Assembly: GCF_018687715.1 (NCBI RefSeq)
Contig: NC_056759.1
Span: 3,637,501-3,701,500 of the forward strand
DNA from: Carya illinoinensis
Lineage: Eukaryota > Streptophyta > Magnoliopsida > Fagales > Juglandaceae
Length of the DNA stretch: 64,000 nt
Reading direction: 5' to 3'
Shown piece by piece: positions 25,251-38,900 of the stretch (position 1 is its first letter; each line of letters begins with the position of its first letter). The position numbers were made by a program, and so were the translations under genes. The notes beneath the pieces were generated by a model that had not been told where the DNA came from, did not search any database, and saw only the letters and a list, made by a program, of their open reading frames with translations.

Positions 25251-25863
25251 CTTTTTCAATCCAGCTCCCCCTCTTATCCATAATTGGCTGCCTGCATGCA
25301 GGTCTAATACATCCCGATCGATCATAAAAACTTCAGAAGGCTGCACTTTGGCTGTCAAATGGGAAATTAAATTTTGCAATGCTACAATAATTACATAAAT
25401 ATCAATGTACGTGATCGATATGTTCACTCCAGAGTCGTCAAATTAAGCTAACCATGTACGTGATTGAATGAGAAGATTCATCATCATCTGCCTGATCTCG
25501 ATCGTCTTGTCTAAAACTGAGGTACAAAACCTAGGCGATCGAGGCCGCACTCCCAACCATGTTGTATTAAAAGTCTCTATGCCAAGTATGTTGTGCATTC
25601 ATCTTGATTAAATCTTCATTTTATATTTATTTTTTGCTGGGCAAATGAAGATCAGATATTCAGCCATCTACTCCATATAAAGCGCCACCTTATCATGTAG
25701 ATGATAATTGACAACTTTTGATGATGGTTTTGGTACGTAATCATTGACCTTCCATTCCAAACATTTTGTCACAATGCAGGACGAAGTTAACGCTCCCGCG
25801 GCCACCAGCCTCGAAAAACAGTACTGTTTTTTGTTCACATTTCATTAACCTTTATGTCTTTTG

Positions 25864-26116
25864 GAATACCGATCATGCTTGTTTAGACGACCTTGATCAT
25901 CTTTTCCTTTATTCCTGTTTTTGATCAAGTACTCTAAATAACTTGGATCCCAAAATTCATGATCATTGCCACCCCTGGTAGCAGGTATGGATACTGATCA
26001 TGCTTGTTTAGACGACCTTGATCATCTTTTCCTTTATTCCTGTTTTTGATCAAGTACTCTTAAGTAACTTGGATCCCAAAATTCATGATCATTGCCCCCC
26101 CTGGTAGCAGGTATGG
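25864..26116. repeat. 125-bp tandem duplication
   Basis: Two head-to-tail copies run from gatcatgcttgtttagacga to ctggtagcaggtatgg, starting at 25871 and 25996. They differ by a few substitutions and one single-base indel (tctaaataact versus tcttaagtaact). Confidence 0.9.
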
Positions 26117-26462
26117 GGCGTGCATGCATCCTTCAACAGTTGAAAGACATGTGGCTACCTGGCATTGGCTGAGTCAACTTTAAATAATAAAATTTATTTA
26201 TATTTATTAATTTGAATGTTTAGAATAAGTGGTATTTTAGTACGTATTAGAGCAGAGTGTTAGCACGCTAGCTAGTAACCATTTGTTGGGGGGAAGCCGC
26301 CTCGATCCAGTTACGATTTGGAGTGGTTCAATGGTATCAAATCAAAGATTTCAAAGCATAAAAAGCAGGACTAAAGCCGGTACCGCGTGCTCGATCTCAT
26401 CACATAGATAATTGGAAACTAGATAGAACCTGATCCATCGTTCCCTTCTCATCGAATAACAC

Positions 26463-26587
26463 TATACACACAATATATTTTACAATATACATTATAAAAT
26501 AAGAATATTTTTATAAGATATTTTATAAAAATATTTTTCATTTTAAAATATCATTACATAAAATATTGTAAAAAATGCCGTGTGCAT
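26463..26587. repeat. Fold-back (MITE-like) element
   Basis: The left arm cacaatatattttacaatat and the right arm atattgtaaaaaatgccgtg are largely complementary. The inner part (ttataagatattttataaaaa) is also self-complementary. There is no coding potential. Confidence 0.5.
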
Positions 26588-29500
26588 GTTTCTCATTTTT
26601 CGTTGTCGTCCGTCCCTAATCAGTATTCTCTTGGATAGCGCGCGTATGGCAGTGTTCGATGCCAACAGGTGACAACATTTGAACTTCACAAGGTTTGCCC
26701 AGCTTAATGAGTAAGGCCGGTTTTGAATAGTTAAATAATTTCTTTTTATCTTATTGTTATTATTTTTTTAAATTTTTATATAAAGTATAAAAAATAATTT
26801 AATTTTTTTAAATTTTAAAATAATAATATAAAAAAATAATATTTTATTTAATTTTAGATCCCATTTAATCACGAAGTTCAAATAAATGAGATGCCATAAA
26901 ATTTTTTAATTAAAATAAGATAAGACTGTTTGTAAAAAAGTGTGGTTGAATAGCAAAATGAAATGAGATATTTTTTATTTTTTAGAATTTGATAAAGAGG
27001 TGGATCTCATTATCCGGATAACAACCATTCACTTATGCACTGTTTATTTATTATTTCTATTAATTTTGTAATGAACATTTAAGATTTCATGTTATTTATA
27101 CTCAGTTTACTTCACTTTTTATTATTTATGCCAATTTTTAATTTCAAAACTTTGAAATACAAACAACTCATGTTGTTTAGATAAGCAAATTAGGTTACCA
27201 TACAGTCCAGATGAGATTCTGAATATCCAAACTCGACTTTAACTTTCATCTCCATTCATTTCGTATTAACTTACAACCCAAACGGCTATTAAATCTGAGA
27301 AAGAGATGTTTTCCCGCCAACAAAGTACCATTAAACGATGCATGTGATGTTGTCACCTTTTTCCATCAAATATACTGTTCAGTAAAGCAAAAGGTGATGT
27401 TTCACTGTTCTTCACGAGCGACCCGCGAGCCTTATTTTCCTACTCTCTCTTATATTTTATATTTTTACTATTTTAAAGAGAGATATGGGAGCAAAAATAA
27501 TTCTTATCATTAGTATTTAATACTATTTATAAATAATTTATTATTATTTATAAATTTTTTATTATTTTATTATTATTGTTTACAAATTATTTAAGATCAC
27601 ATCTGCCTTAAAAGTACACCAAAATCAAGGTTCTGTCGCGCAGCGCCCCCGGGGGGGGGGGGGGGAGATGAATCTTTAAAATGGTCTACATGCCCATGAA
27701 TCGCTTGCATCGAGAGAAGGCACTGGTCATGCTTTTTGTTTTGTTTTTTTGTTGTTTTTTTTTTTTTTTTTTAATTTTTTGAGCAAGCTAGGCACTGATC
27801 ATGCGTACTTTTGGAGTTTTGCCAGAGCGGAAAGTCATGGGCTGTGCTTGTCTAGCGATTCATGGTTATAATTTTCAGTCGCAAGCATTATTTTTTTCGA
27901 CATATTTGGACACACGGGATGATGGACAATTACGTACACTCTATATTCGAACTATATATATATATATAGTTTTAGAAGGTAATGCACAAACAACATTAAT
28001 GTCGAATCTTCGTCGATGTTTGATCTGGTCGAACCGAATGCATGCATCATGCTAGTTTTAGGATTGATCAAAGAGGATATTGGTCAAACCAGAACCAGAC
28101 ACGCATCAGCAATTTTGAGGATTATTTTTTAATCTTCACGCATTTCTAGCTTATTTTTGTTTTATTTAATGTCATTCTGGTAAATATCATTATATTGTTG
28201 CTCTTAGAGTTAGAATATTTTATGATCTAGACTTTATAAAGTCATGATATTTTGCCATCAATAAACATAGTTAAATTTTCTTATAATTGGTTGATCCCTT
28301 ATCCTTTGATCACACCTTACACTGCATTGCTACATATCATAGGCCAAGAAATTTGCATGCATGCATGTCATAAAAGCCACGTATATATATGGAAGAATAA
28401 ATTAAAACTTCAATTTATTAAAATGACAATCTATCGTATGTCCGGATAATTTATTTGTGATCCGTACGTAGAACACTTTAATCGACGTGTGCGGGCCATA
28501 GTAATTAATAATCACAGAGCTTGAAATTGCGAGAAAGTAGAGATACTGGTCACATGAGGGGATTAAAAAGACAAGACACAGAGAGCTACCCTCGATCACA
28601 TGCATGATGCGTTAAAAATGCTTTAAGAAATGAAGGGGCTAATTGCATGCATATTGTAATTCCAAGATTTTAGCTATATAGGCAGGCATCCTTATACGAC
28701 AAAAACACTCAACCGCATGGCCAGGTGGGAGTAAATTACTTGGGGGCCGATGTTGAGCAAATGGTCCCAAAAGTTGACAGCATTTTCCTGTTACCGATGT
28801 ACGGGTGCAAGAAATGTAATATCTTTAAGCTGGATGAAGTGGTTGGGAAGTTAAATGAGATATGTAGATGCCTTTTAAACAGTCCAGACTACTGAATCGT
28901 GATTATATATCATTAATTAGCTAGGCATGAGCTCCTGATGATGGTGATTAAAATATCAGCATTGGGGCAGGAAAATCTGATTTTGTTTTTAATTTTCTTA
29001 AAACCTATATATTAAAGTGGAAAGGACCCGTGAACCTATGATCGGAACAATTAATTAGCTCAGCTCCTAACAAGTTCTTAATTTCTTGTTCCGCTTCACT
29101 ACTCTTTGAACTTCTGTTTATTGCACAGTAGAAGTGTGCGTCTCCCAAACATGATCGAGGCCTTCAGATCAACAGCATGGAGCATTGGAATGAAGTTTCC
29201 ATGCATGGCGAAACAGTTGCGTCTATCTAGCTATAAGAACGAGGTTTGTTAGTTTAGACGTGCAAATATATACGTAATTGAATTCCAGAACAAACAAGAA
29301 TTTCTGGCCGGGAGAAGAAAAATACCATGCAACTGCTATTACTGCTATATCTCTAAGGTTTGAAGCTAGGAAGATCATCGATCCTCGACAAGAAGTTTAT
29401 GTTCCCCACTTTTCGCCAACCCATGAGTCTATTGTTGTCCAAGTCGTTCAACCAAATTGTACAATACCTCCACATTCATAAGCATTTGAAGCAAATCAAA

Positions 29501-29698
29501 TGACATTAATGGAATAATATCATTGTTGTGATAAGAGGCTGTATTAATATAAAATGGATCGAGCACTAAGCTTCTTACATCATCATAAGAATGGCATAAT
29601 GGTGATCATGATGAGAAGTATAAATGATGAATGATACGGGGTATAAAGAATTATAGATACATGAACCCTGATGGGGCCAGCATTCAAAAGTAGATCCA

Positions 29699-29888
29699 AT
29701 CTGATACCAGAACTCATTACGTGATGGTCAATGCCAAAGCTTCATGCAAAATCCTGCTGGCACCACAGATGATCTCTTATTTGAAACACTTTCATCTGAT
29801 ACCAGAACTCATTACGTGATGGTCAATGCCAAAGCTTCATGCAAAATCCTGCTGGCACCACAGATGATCTCTTATTTGAAACACTTTC
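29699..29888. repeat. Exact 95-bp tandem duplication at the 3' end of the VEL gene
   Basis: Copies 29699-29793 and 29794-29888 are identical by eye. The right copy contains the last 22 codons of the minus-strand VIN3-like gene with its stop (29823-29825), plus a little 3' UTR. The left copy repeats the same sequence beyond the stop, in the presumed 3' UTR. The reading frame is not affected. Confidence 0.95.
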
Positions 29889-32800
29889 TGAAAAGGTGTC
29901 CACCAGTTGCTCTGCAAGACAAGCAGGATCTTCACGAAAAGTATCAACAAAAACCTTCACAATCCTTACCTCTTGTGAGTTTGCCCTCAAGCTATACCAA
30001 GTCAAGAATTTCTGCCTGAAATTCTTCTCAATGTGTCCCGCACACTCTAACCATCTGATTACTTTCACACAATACTCAAAATCCCTGTCTGAAGTACCAT
30101 TTGCGGCACATTCCTCAGCCTGCATTTCCATACTTTTCTTTTTCGATGTGCTACCATCTTGGGGTTCCTCTCCTTTCCCAATCCCATTTTCCACATCCTT
30201 ACAGCAGGATTTGGATCTCCCATTCCTTCCTAACCCATCCTTAAGCACTTCCAACTTGCATGGAGTAATGGGCAAGCCAGCTTCTGAATTACTAACAAAC
30301 ACCACACATTCCATTCCTTTTCGAACTGGAGAATTTGACCCATCATCAGTGCTCATGTCCTCAATAATTTGGCTTTGCAAGTTCTTGTTCTCAACCTTTG
30401 TGACATCAGAATTAGGCGCAGAGTCAACTGTTAGCATAGCATGCTCTTCATCCAAAACTGAAACCAAATCCGTTCGAGTTCCTTCACCCATATCACTGCA
30501 GTTCACAGCATCATCACATCCTTTTGCCAAAATAAATTTATCTTTATCCTTGCTATAAGTAAGATAATTGTCTGCTTTATCAGCCAGGTCACTGAAAGGA
30601 GTAATGTTATTAGTTTCATCTTCCACAGAGGAAGGATTTGAAAGGCTACTACAGTTGGTAGCTGGGCTTTGACTTCTTTCTGTTACAAAGCTGTTCAGGA
30701 CTTCTTCGTCAGCACTGCCTGTTGACAGACAAACTTCACACATACCCAAATTTCTTGTACCATTTACCGAAACAACTTTGAAACAATACTCCGTAGCTGG
30801 AGTCAGTCCTGTGATGACAAACCTTGTATTGGGAGCAACAAGTTTACGAGTAGGTTCTGATGGATAATCCATATCATGAGCCTTTCGATGCCATAAGTTA
30901 TACCCAACAAGATCTTCTGGCAAAGAATCTTCTGAACCCAAAATCACAGTGAGGCTTGTTGCGTGGACATCTAGAAAACTGACAATATTGGGAGCAATCA
31001 TATTTGAATCTGTAGACAACGAAGGGCATAAAAAAGTACTTTCCTCAGTCCTCAATAATCCAAAACACATCATAAAGCTAATACTTCCTGCAGAAGTTAA
31101 GTACAATATTTGCAACAAGGAAACCAAACAACCCAAACTCAAATTTTAAAAATGCAAAAAATAAAAGTAGAAAAAAATTCGACAATGACTGGGAATATGT
31201 AACTGTGTGCATGATCATCATGTTTCTGGATCACAAAAACCAATTTGTGGTGGTTTTGGTGAGACAGCACATAAAAAAAGATTACCTTGAATCACAGGAT
31301 CAGACAATGGATGCAAAAATGTATTGGATTGCAAGGAATCCAGTGACTCCACAGCCAAGGCGCACAGTTTCTGGACCTCTGGTCCTGAAGAAAGTCTGTT
31401 GACAATACCCCTACCCATCTTTACAGGTAATCCAGTCAAAGGGCCCACATCAGCCTCAAGCTTCTTAACAGCTTCATCCACAATCTCATAAAGCTTACGA
31501 TACTTTTCAGTCCCCTTTAAAAGCTTTTCGCTTAAGGACACACGATAACACAGTATGTCAACACGTCTTGTATCCTTTGCTGTCATCAGTTGTTTTCTCC
31601 AGCATCTACGCACATTACAAAATCAATCCCAATCAAACCTGACTTTAAGTATGTTATATTTATGAATAGAAGTCTCATGAAGGGAACAATACTGCACATT
31701 CATATAATGTGCTTGCTTTTAGAAGTTCAATCCAGACACATGGTTAGCATTCCATATGAAATTTTTACATGAAATGATTCAATGTGCTAATTTTATTCGT
31801 ACTTGTAAAAAATAATTCAATTTGCTAACATTACATTAGAAAGTTACTTCCAGTTCACAAAATATTCAATGACAATACTGGATTAAGAACAAACTGAAAT
31901 ATAGATAATAAGATTAGCATAATTTAGTTTTTTTTGATAGGTAGCATAATTTAGTTAAGGGTGCAAAAGTATGCTACTACTCTAAAATCACATTTATACT
32001 TCTGAAGAGAGGGTGAGAAATTGTTTTCTCAAAAGAATATCCTCGGATCTAAATCTTGAATATCACAAGTGAAGGTTTGTAACTCAACAAAGGTGGCAAT
32101 AAAGTATGTAGGGGAACATAGGATCATAGTTCATGAAAGTCCAAAATGAGGGCACTGACACATTCCAAAAGACGACAGTTGAAAATTTAACAAAGGCTAC
32201 AAAGCCTATCATTTTGATAGGTAACAACCTAACAAAGCCTATATCACTCTCTACTTCCAAAATCCTCCCAAACCTTCTGTTTCACCCTTTCCAAATGGAT
32301 CATAAAATGCAAAGAGAGAGCCTGAACAATGTAGGTTCTCATTAGTCTGACCTTTCTAATTCTAAAACTTCAGGAGTAAGAACAAAACTTGGAAAAGATA
32401 AGAAAATAGATAAAAACAGGCTTAGCTTGAGTAGGAATGTACATCAAAGATAACTCAGCATCGATGATCATCCACTTCCTCGAGAAGAGAATAATAAACC
32501 TACTTGAATCAAAATCTGAAACATGTAGATAACTACTCAACAGTGAGAAAATTACAGTGTCGCTTTCACCTAACCATTCTCATTCTAGTCGTCAGGAAAA
32601 CCCAATGACCTATACCAAGCACAAAGGAATTGAACTCCTGGACGCTTAGCAAACAAACATCCTGACATGAAACAGTCAATTTCAACTCTATATCCAATCC
32701 TAGAATGGCATGAAAGCTTTCACTGTTGTTTGTTCATAATTATTTCTATAAATCTGTCACTAATGCATGCTGAATTGCATTCTTAAAATAACATTATATT

Positions 32801-35800
32801 TTCCAGATGTGTAAGACTTGTTAAAGAGACGCTTAAAAGAAAGGGGTGTCACCCCAGACCACAAGAGGACAACAAAAACAATGAAAAAAAATCATTCATA
32901 AACACATAAAATCAGTTGATGAATACGCAAAGTAGATGAAATCCAAAAACGAAAGAGTTTTGAGATCCACTTCTCCACCCGTGCGCTAACACCAGGTTCT
33001 TCCTCTATCTAGATAGATATTCATATTAGACACTTTGTGCTACTTCTATTGCCACCCAATTCCCCCTTGATCAGACCTCCCATCCCAGATAAAGTCAACT
33101 AAATTATTAAGTTATATCCAAAAAATGGTTATTGAAAGACCATTCTGATGATAGAGAGTACAAAGAGCAGAAAATAACCAAACCACAAGTTTATGAAATT
33201 AATGCCAATAGTAAAATGCTGAGAGAGAGAGAGAGAGAGAGAGAGTGAGAAATGTTTATACCCCACTAGAGAAAGATCATAACACATGAACTGGCTATAC
33301 CCCACTAAACGGGGACAACATTCATGATTTCCTCTCTTTAATTTATCGCTCTTAGAATGTATTTAGGTGTGCTATGTATACTTCCTGTGTATGCGGGCTA
33401 TGCCTATTTCTTTCAGATCAATAATATTTTTCTCTTACTTATCAAAAAAAAAAAAAAATAACACATGAACTGGCACCAACAAAACGTACTTAAACATTTC
33501 AACCACCTTACAATGATAAGGCCATGACAGCAACATACAGAATGCATAAACCATGTTTTTCTTCTGTGTAAGTAACAACTCATGAACTAAGTTACTCAGT
33601 AAATCTTTAACTTTGAAATGTATTGCTTGCAAATAAAAAATTCTAAAGAACATATACTTACGTTCATTGTCAATATTGTTAAAGATGGACTTATGCTGGG
33701 TAAGATAACTTCAATAAACGTAAAATAAAAATCTTAAACAGCTTTATTAAACTCAGCATAGAGGAATATATATATATATAAAATGTTCCAGTGGAAATAT
33801 TTACCCAAGCAAATTATTCATTTTCCCACAAGATACACAGTAAAAGCTCCCATCAAGTCCAGCACACTGTCCTTTAGAAATGCCTGATTTTTCATGCTTT
33901 AGAGCACACTCCAGATGGCAGGACATGCCACATGAATTACGTTGAAATGGAGGGTCTGAGCTGCAAATCAACCACAGGCTTGGATCCTTGTTGTCATCGT
34001 ACTGATAGCAGATGCAACATGAACATCTTTTGCAAAAGTCATCTACTCGATCTAAGGTAGCTCTGCAAGCCGAGTTTTTGCAATATATAGTATTACCTAG
34101 ATCAGTGCCCCCATTATTGTGAGAAAGATTATGTGCTGGAGCAGTTAGTCGAGAAGGGTGCTCAGTTTTCCTCTGCCTTTTGATAGTTCTTTGGCCAAGT
34201 GCAGGGGAAGACGGTTGTTCAAGATCAATTACAGCTGTGTGCCGCCCAAATTTCTTTTCAGATACAATTTTCAGAAGGTTCTCTATGATTTTCAACTTCG
34301 TCAAGCCAGTATATTTCCTTTCTTTTCCCATCTCTGCACACAGGATTTGTAAAATCTCCTGTCGGCTCCATGACTGCAGTATTGCAGGGGCACCATGCGA
34401 CCACTTCGATATTTCATATACTAGTTCCCTCTTTTCCTCAATACTCAACTTACTGCATTTTGATGGATCAAGGATGGCTCCTATCATCAAGGAAAAGGAA
34501 AACAAATATTAGCGTATAGAAACTAGAACAGGAGGTAAAGAAATCAAGAAAGTTAAGTACTTGAACAAGTTAATAAAATCAAGCTTAAACAAATACAACA
34601 CAAAAAATGAAGGAAAAATTAAAAGAGAGATCCTTGCATCAGAACCTCAAAATTATCGATATTCCCACAGCCTTATTTTAGGCAGGATGATGTTATTCAT
34701 GGATCTAGAACCCGTCAGGCATCAACGACATCATCAAAAGGACACTGAGATCTTGCGGAAGAATACATAATCAACCATCTCATAATGCACCCAAATTGCA
34801 GTCAACTAATATCTATTACCAGACGATTACAAGAGTGATTAGAGAATCTCAGTGTCATTTATCTTTTTGTCCTCTTGAACCATTAAGAAATTTAAAAAAA
34901 AAAAATAGAATGTCTTAAGAGTTATATCAAAATAAATTATCAAAGGGTTGACTTGACTCCCATTAAGAAAGACCGCTCAACTACATCAAATATACATTGA
35001 ATTTTTATATTTCATTTGCATGTAACTTGGTAACAGCCCATCAAACCGGGACTAGTTATGAGATTAAGGAGGGAGGGAGGGGGGATTCATTTGACTTTGA
35101 AACTACGCTTGACTACGGGGTGGCAAATGAAATCGTTAGCATGCCACTCATACAAAGTACACAAGCATGACATATAAGCATTGTTTATTCAAAAATTTTA
35201 TGTGCAGTCAATTTTACGTAGTTTTTACATACTCCACTTATATGATTGGTTGAGTATTAAAAAAAAATTTGATGCAGTCAATCACATCATTGAAATGCAC
35301 AAAAAGTATGTAAAAGTAACTATACTTAGCATTACTCTTCCTTATTTGGTAATAAGAGATGCCCCCGCATAATGCAACGATAAATAACATAGAAAAGAAA
35401 CCACTGGCATTATGTATGACCAGGTAAGATGCAGCTACACAACTTAATATTCTTTCACTAAAAAAAAAAATTCCAAACAAAATTCCTAACCATCATGTAG
35501 AATGCCATCTATATACACCAAAATCATCCAAGAAAAGAGACGAACAAAATTTATTGATAAACATGGAAATCCAGAAACTTTAAAATCACAAACGGCACAA
35601 TATTTCTGAAATCTGACTATCACGATTCACGCAGGTTGCGGAGGAAAAAGAAAAAGATAGAAAAAAGGACTATCATGCAGATTACAAATCCTCCCAAAAG
35701 ATTTGACCTTCAGCACCTCGATAAAAAAATAAAAAAAATAAAAAAATAAAAAAAATGAAACTAGACGTTCAATGACCAAGACGTTACAGCTTACAAAAAA

Positions 35801-35942
35801 AAAAAAAAAAACGAAAAATCATAGCCCAGGAATAATTTAATTATTTAAAAAAAGTATTCTTCTTTTGCCTATCAAACAAAAATTGATTACATGACAGAGA
35901 AATAAAAGAGAATCGGAGGTTACCCTCGAAAGCAGAATCCAT
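29823..35942 (-). CDS. VIL2: VIN3-like (VEL/VIL2 type) PHD-FNIII protein, 733 aa
   Basis: Coding exons on the minus strand: 35942-35924, 34480-33805, 31605-31286 and 31009-29823. All junctions are GT-AG and in phase, giving 734 codons. VEL proteins act with PRC2 in epigenetic silencing, for example of flowering repressors. The N-terminus ([19 protein letters not shown], then [20 protein letters not shown]) fits VIL2/VEL1 rather than VRN5. A Cys-rich PHD-type module (about residues 140-228) has [63 protein letters not shown] and FYCVSCGK. A fibronectin-III domain (about 343-437) and the C-terminal VEL domain (about 645-715: [33 protein letters not shown]) follow. The 36220-36290 stretch upstream looks like a 5' leader with a small upstream frame. 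The introns are long; the 2.2-kb one carries a LINE fragment. The 3' end is tandemly duplicated. Confidence 0.93.
33217..33246. repeat. (GA)n microsatellite in VIL2-like intron
   Basis: About 15 GA repeats lie in the intron between coding exons 2 and 3. Confidence 0.9.
33296..33457 (+). mobile_element. 5'-truncated L1-type LINE (3' end only) in VIL2-like intron
   Basis: A 162-base insertion ends in ttacttatcaaaaaaaaaaa and contains tatacttcctgtgtatgcgg and ctatgcctatttc, which resemble plant L1 3' UTRs. It is flanked by a perfect 17-base duplication ataacacatgaactggc (33279-33295 and 33458-33474). It lies antisense to the host gene. Confidence 0.82.
35190..35345. mobile_element. Fold-back MITE, copy A (VIL2-like first intron)
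   Basis: The left half (gtgcagtcaattttacgtag, tacatactccacttatatga, ttggttgagtatt) is roughly complementary to the right half (cagtcaatcacatcattgaa, atgcacaaaaagtatgtaaa). The same architecture recurs at 56700-56845, 58800-58945 and 59695-59815, so this is a dispersed hairpin family. Confidence 0.65.
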
Positions 35943-38900
35943 GGCCACAGTCGTTAAAAACGAAGAAACCAATCAGCCAAGAACATTACCACAAAAAACC
36001 CGAACCTGAAAAAGAGAGATGGAAATCCTCTTCAAACACACCTCATAGTACCAAAAAAGGTAAAATATATTAACATACACAATTTCTTTTTCGAAACCAA
36101 AAGGAAGAAAAGAAAGGAGAGAAAATTTGACCCATAAAAAGAAGAAAAAGATTGAAAGGGAATGGGAATAACAAAACCAGAACAGGACACACTCGAAATT
36201 CCGCCACAAGAAACGAATCCATGAATTAGGACAACAGCCTTGTCTCTCTATCTTTGTCTTCGGCCCTCTCTCTCCTCTAGGTGGGCTTCTCTTTAGTTTC
36301 AGGAACCGAAGCAGCAGTAGCGGAAGGAAGAGATTCGAAGAGGACTAGTTCTCCTGGGATAAATGGCAAAGTGTGCGAGATTTTATTATACACTACTTTT
36401 CAGAGAGCTGAGGGAAAACCAAAAAAAAAAAAAAAATACCAAAATAAATGCCACCCTATAGTCTACCCCTCCCCTACAGACTTTTACCGCCCTAACCTAA
36501 TGAATGACGGGCCGAGTTTACTGAAATAACCCTCCCTCATTTACGTTCTCTTTCTTGTCGGAGTCGCATCACTGGCATGGGTCCCAGTTACATCTGTTGT
36601 ACAACATAAATTTATTATTAAAAAATTAATTAATTTTATATATTATATATTAATTAATTTTTTTTATAACGATTATGCTGTATTTATATTTTTAGAATTG
36701 TAACTATTAATTTTTTATTTTTTTAATAAATTTGAATTTATTTTGAAAAAAAAGGTAAGGTAAATAACTATTAAAAAATAAAATTTTGAATATAAATTTA
36801 AATACTAATTGTGACTTGTGGATGGATAGAAAAAATAAATAAATAAAAAGTGGCAGTCGGCGGTCGCAACCTCCCTCAGTCAGAACTCGGGGTGATACTT
36901 TGTTGTTTGCATGCACGAGAGAGAGAGAGAGAGAGAATGTCAGGGGGGTAAATATGTCAATGCAGAGGTTGCACGGAAGATAACTGTATAGATAACTGTC
37001 ATAAAGGCAAAAAGGTGGCGTTTATGCATGATTTTGTAAAAAATAATAAATATGGGTAGTCCTACACATTCCCATGCATGCCCCATCCATCTCTTTTTCT
37101 TTGTATCATATGATGTGTGACTGTTACCTTCTTCGACCATTGATAATTGTACTTCAGCAAGAAAACTTCAGCCATTTCTTGCCCACATCACTTCTGTTGT
37201 GCTCGGCATGGTTTTAAGAATGTAAATTTTATATATTTTTATAAAAAAATTAGTTGAGTTTATTATTTGAAATAATTTTTTTATATATATATTTTATATT
37301 TATCTATTTTTTAAAAAATATATATATAAGGCTTACGCACTCTATTATTACAAATATCATTTCTTTTTTAAATTTTACTACATACAAACAAAGTCACGTA
37401 TTAATCTGCGTACCAATACTGATTCTTTTATAGTTAAAATTTAAATTAACATTGTTTTTAATAAAATTTACTTTTTGACTAATCACAATAAATTAATACA
37501 CAATTATGCTTACAACTAGATTTTTTTCTTCTTTTCTATACACATTTCTTGTTTTTATTTTTTGCCACTTCCAACTAGGCAAAATGGAGTAATTTTTGTT
37601 ACAATTCACTTGGGCTACAACAATATTCCTTGCTTGTTTCTCTCTCTCTTTTTAGTTTTGTTGAATTTTCTCACACTTCCAAATACATACTTTTATTTAG
37701 AAAAATGGTTGATGCTACTTCTGAATATTGAGATAATTTTAGATTATTTGGGTTGATCTATAAATAGTAATTTTTTATAAATTTTATTAAGATATATTTA
37801 AATGTAAATAAGTTAATATATTTGTGTATATGAAACATGTTAAGATAGGTCTAACTTTTTTACGAGAAGTAGTGGCGGAGCCACGTTGGCAGAATTTTGA
37901 AAAAAAAAATATATGTTCATTTTTTTAATTTAATAAAATAATATTAATTTATTATGTATTGGTCCCTTCTCTAAAAATTATTTTGGCCCCTTCATCTGAT
38001 ATAAAAATGAAATAAATAAAATGCATATCATATAAAAATAAAATACATATTTTTATTATAAATAAAATTTTTAAAAAAAATTATAACTATAACCGATAAT
38101 ATTTCTAACATCTTTCCATTTTCTAAAACATTTCAATCTCTAAGTTATGGCTTACGACAATCTGCCAGACTACTATTTACAGACTGCATTTTCTTCGCAT
38201 GTGACACAACATCATACTTCACATCTCGTCCTTCATATCTTGCTTAGCCCCCTTAGAGTAAATTCTTAACTCCGCCACTAATAAAAAGTTTAAAAAAATA
38301 ATGATTCTCATCAATAATTAGTTTAAGAATGATCGAGATCGCTCAACCAACGAAACATAGTCTTAATTTTTGTCACAATTTGTTTGGAGTAGACTAATTA
38401 GCGTGTTTCGTTAAATTAAGCAAATGAAATCTAAAGTGTGAGTGGATCATGTATAAATAATTCTCTCCTTAACCTTTGTAATTTGTAGGGAATTTGGTCT
38501 CTCCCATATCCATAACACAAGGTGGGAATCCATACCTTCTTTATCCTAAGGAATTCATATTCCCTCGTACTTGAAGAGAAAAACAAAAATATATTTTTGA
38601 AAGCATAAATAATTCTTACAATTTTTAAAAATAAAAAATAAAAACCAAGTATGAAAATTCTATATTTTCGATAATCGCACGAGACTTTTACAAGTTGATA
38701 ATATATAATATATAATTAATGTGGGTTTGATCAGAGTATCCTCATTGAATTATGTAAATGTAAATTCAATGAAAAATTTAGCTAATAAAACTTAGAAATG
38801 CTCTATATCGGATTATCTAATTTTAAAATTTTTTACTTTTAGTTACAGTAAAGTTAAAGTTTGCAACAAAATTTAATTGTTACTATTTCACATCTAAATG

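Larger units (their letters stand above)
24131..29698. other. Intergenic region between two minus-strand genes, repeat-rich
   Basis: I see no gene. The part next to 24130 is the promoter of the kinase gene. Recognisable content: a MITE-like block (24926-25250), a 125-bp tandem duplication (25864-26116), a small fold-back element (26463-26587), AT-rich repeat debris with MITE-like ends (26715-27300) and a 15-base G run (27651-27665). Many RY-type gcatgcatgc motifs occur at 28000-28700. A 124-base piece at 24590-24720 (gggtggtcgaccaccc) may be old transposon DNA. None of the short open frames looks like a protein. Confidence 0.55.

Noticed and set aside
29839..30558. 239-codon plus-strand frame opposite the VEL gene
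   Set aside because: It lies fully antisense to the well-supported VIL2-like last exon, and much of it is a mirror of Ser/Glu-rich codons.
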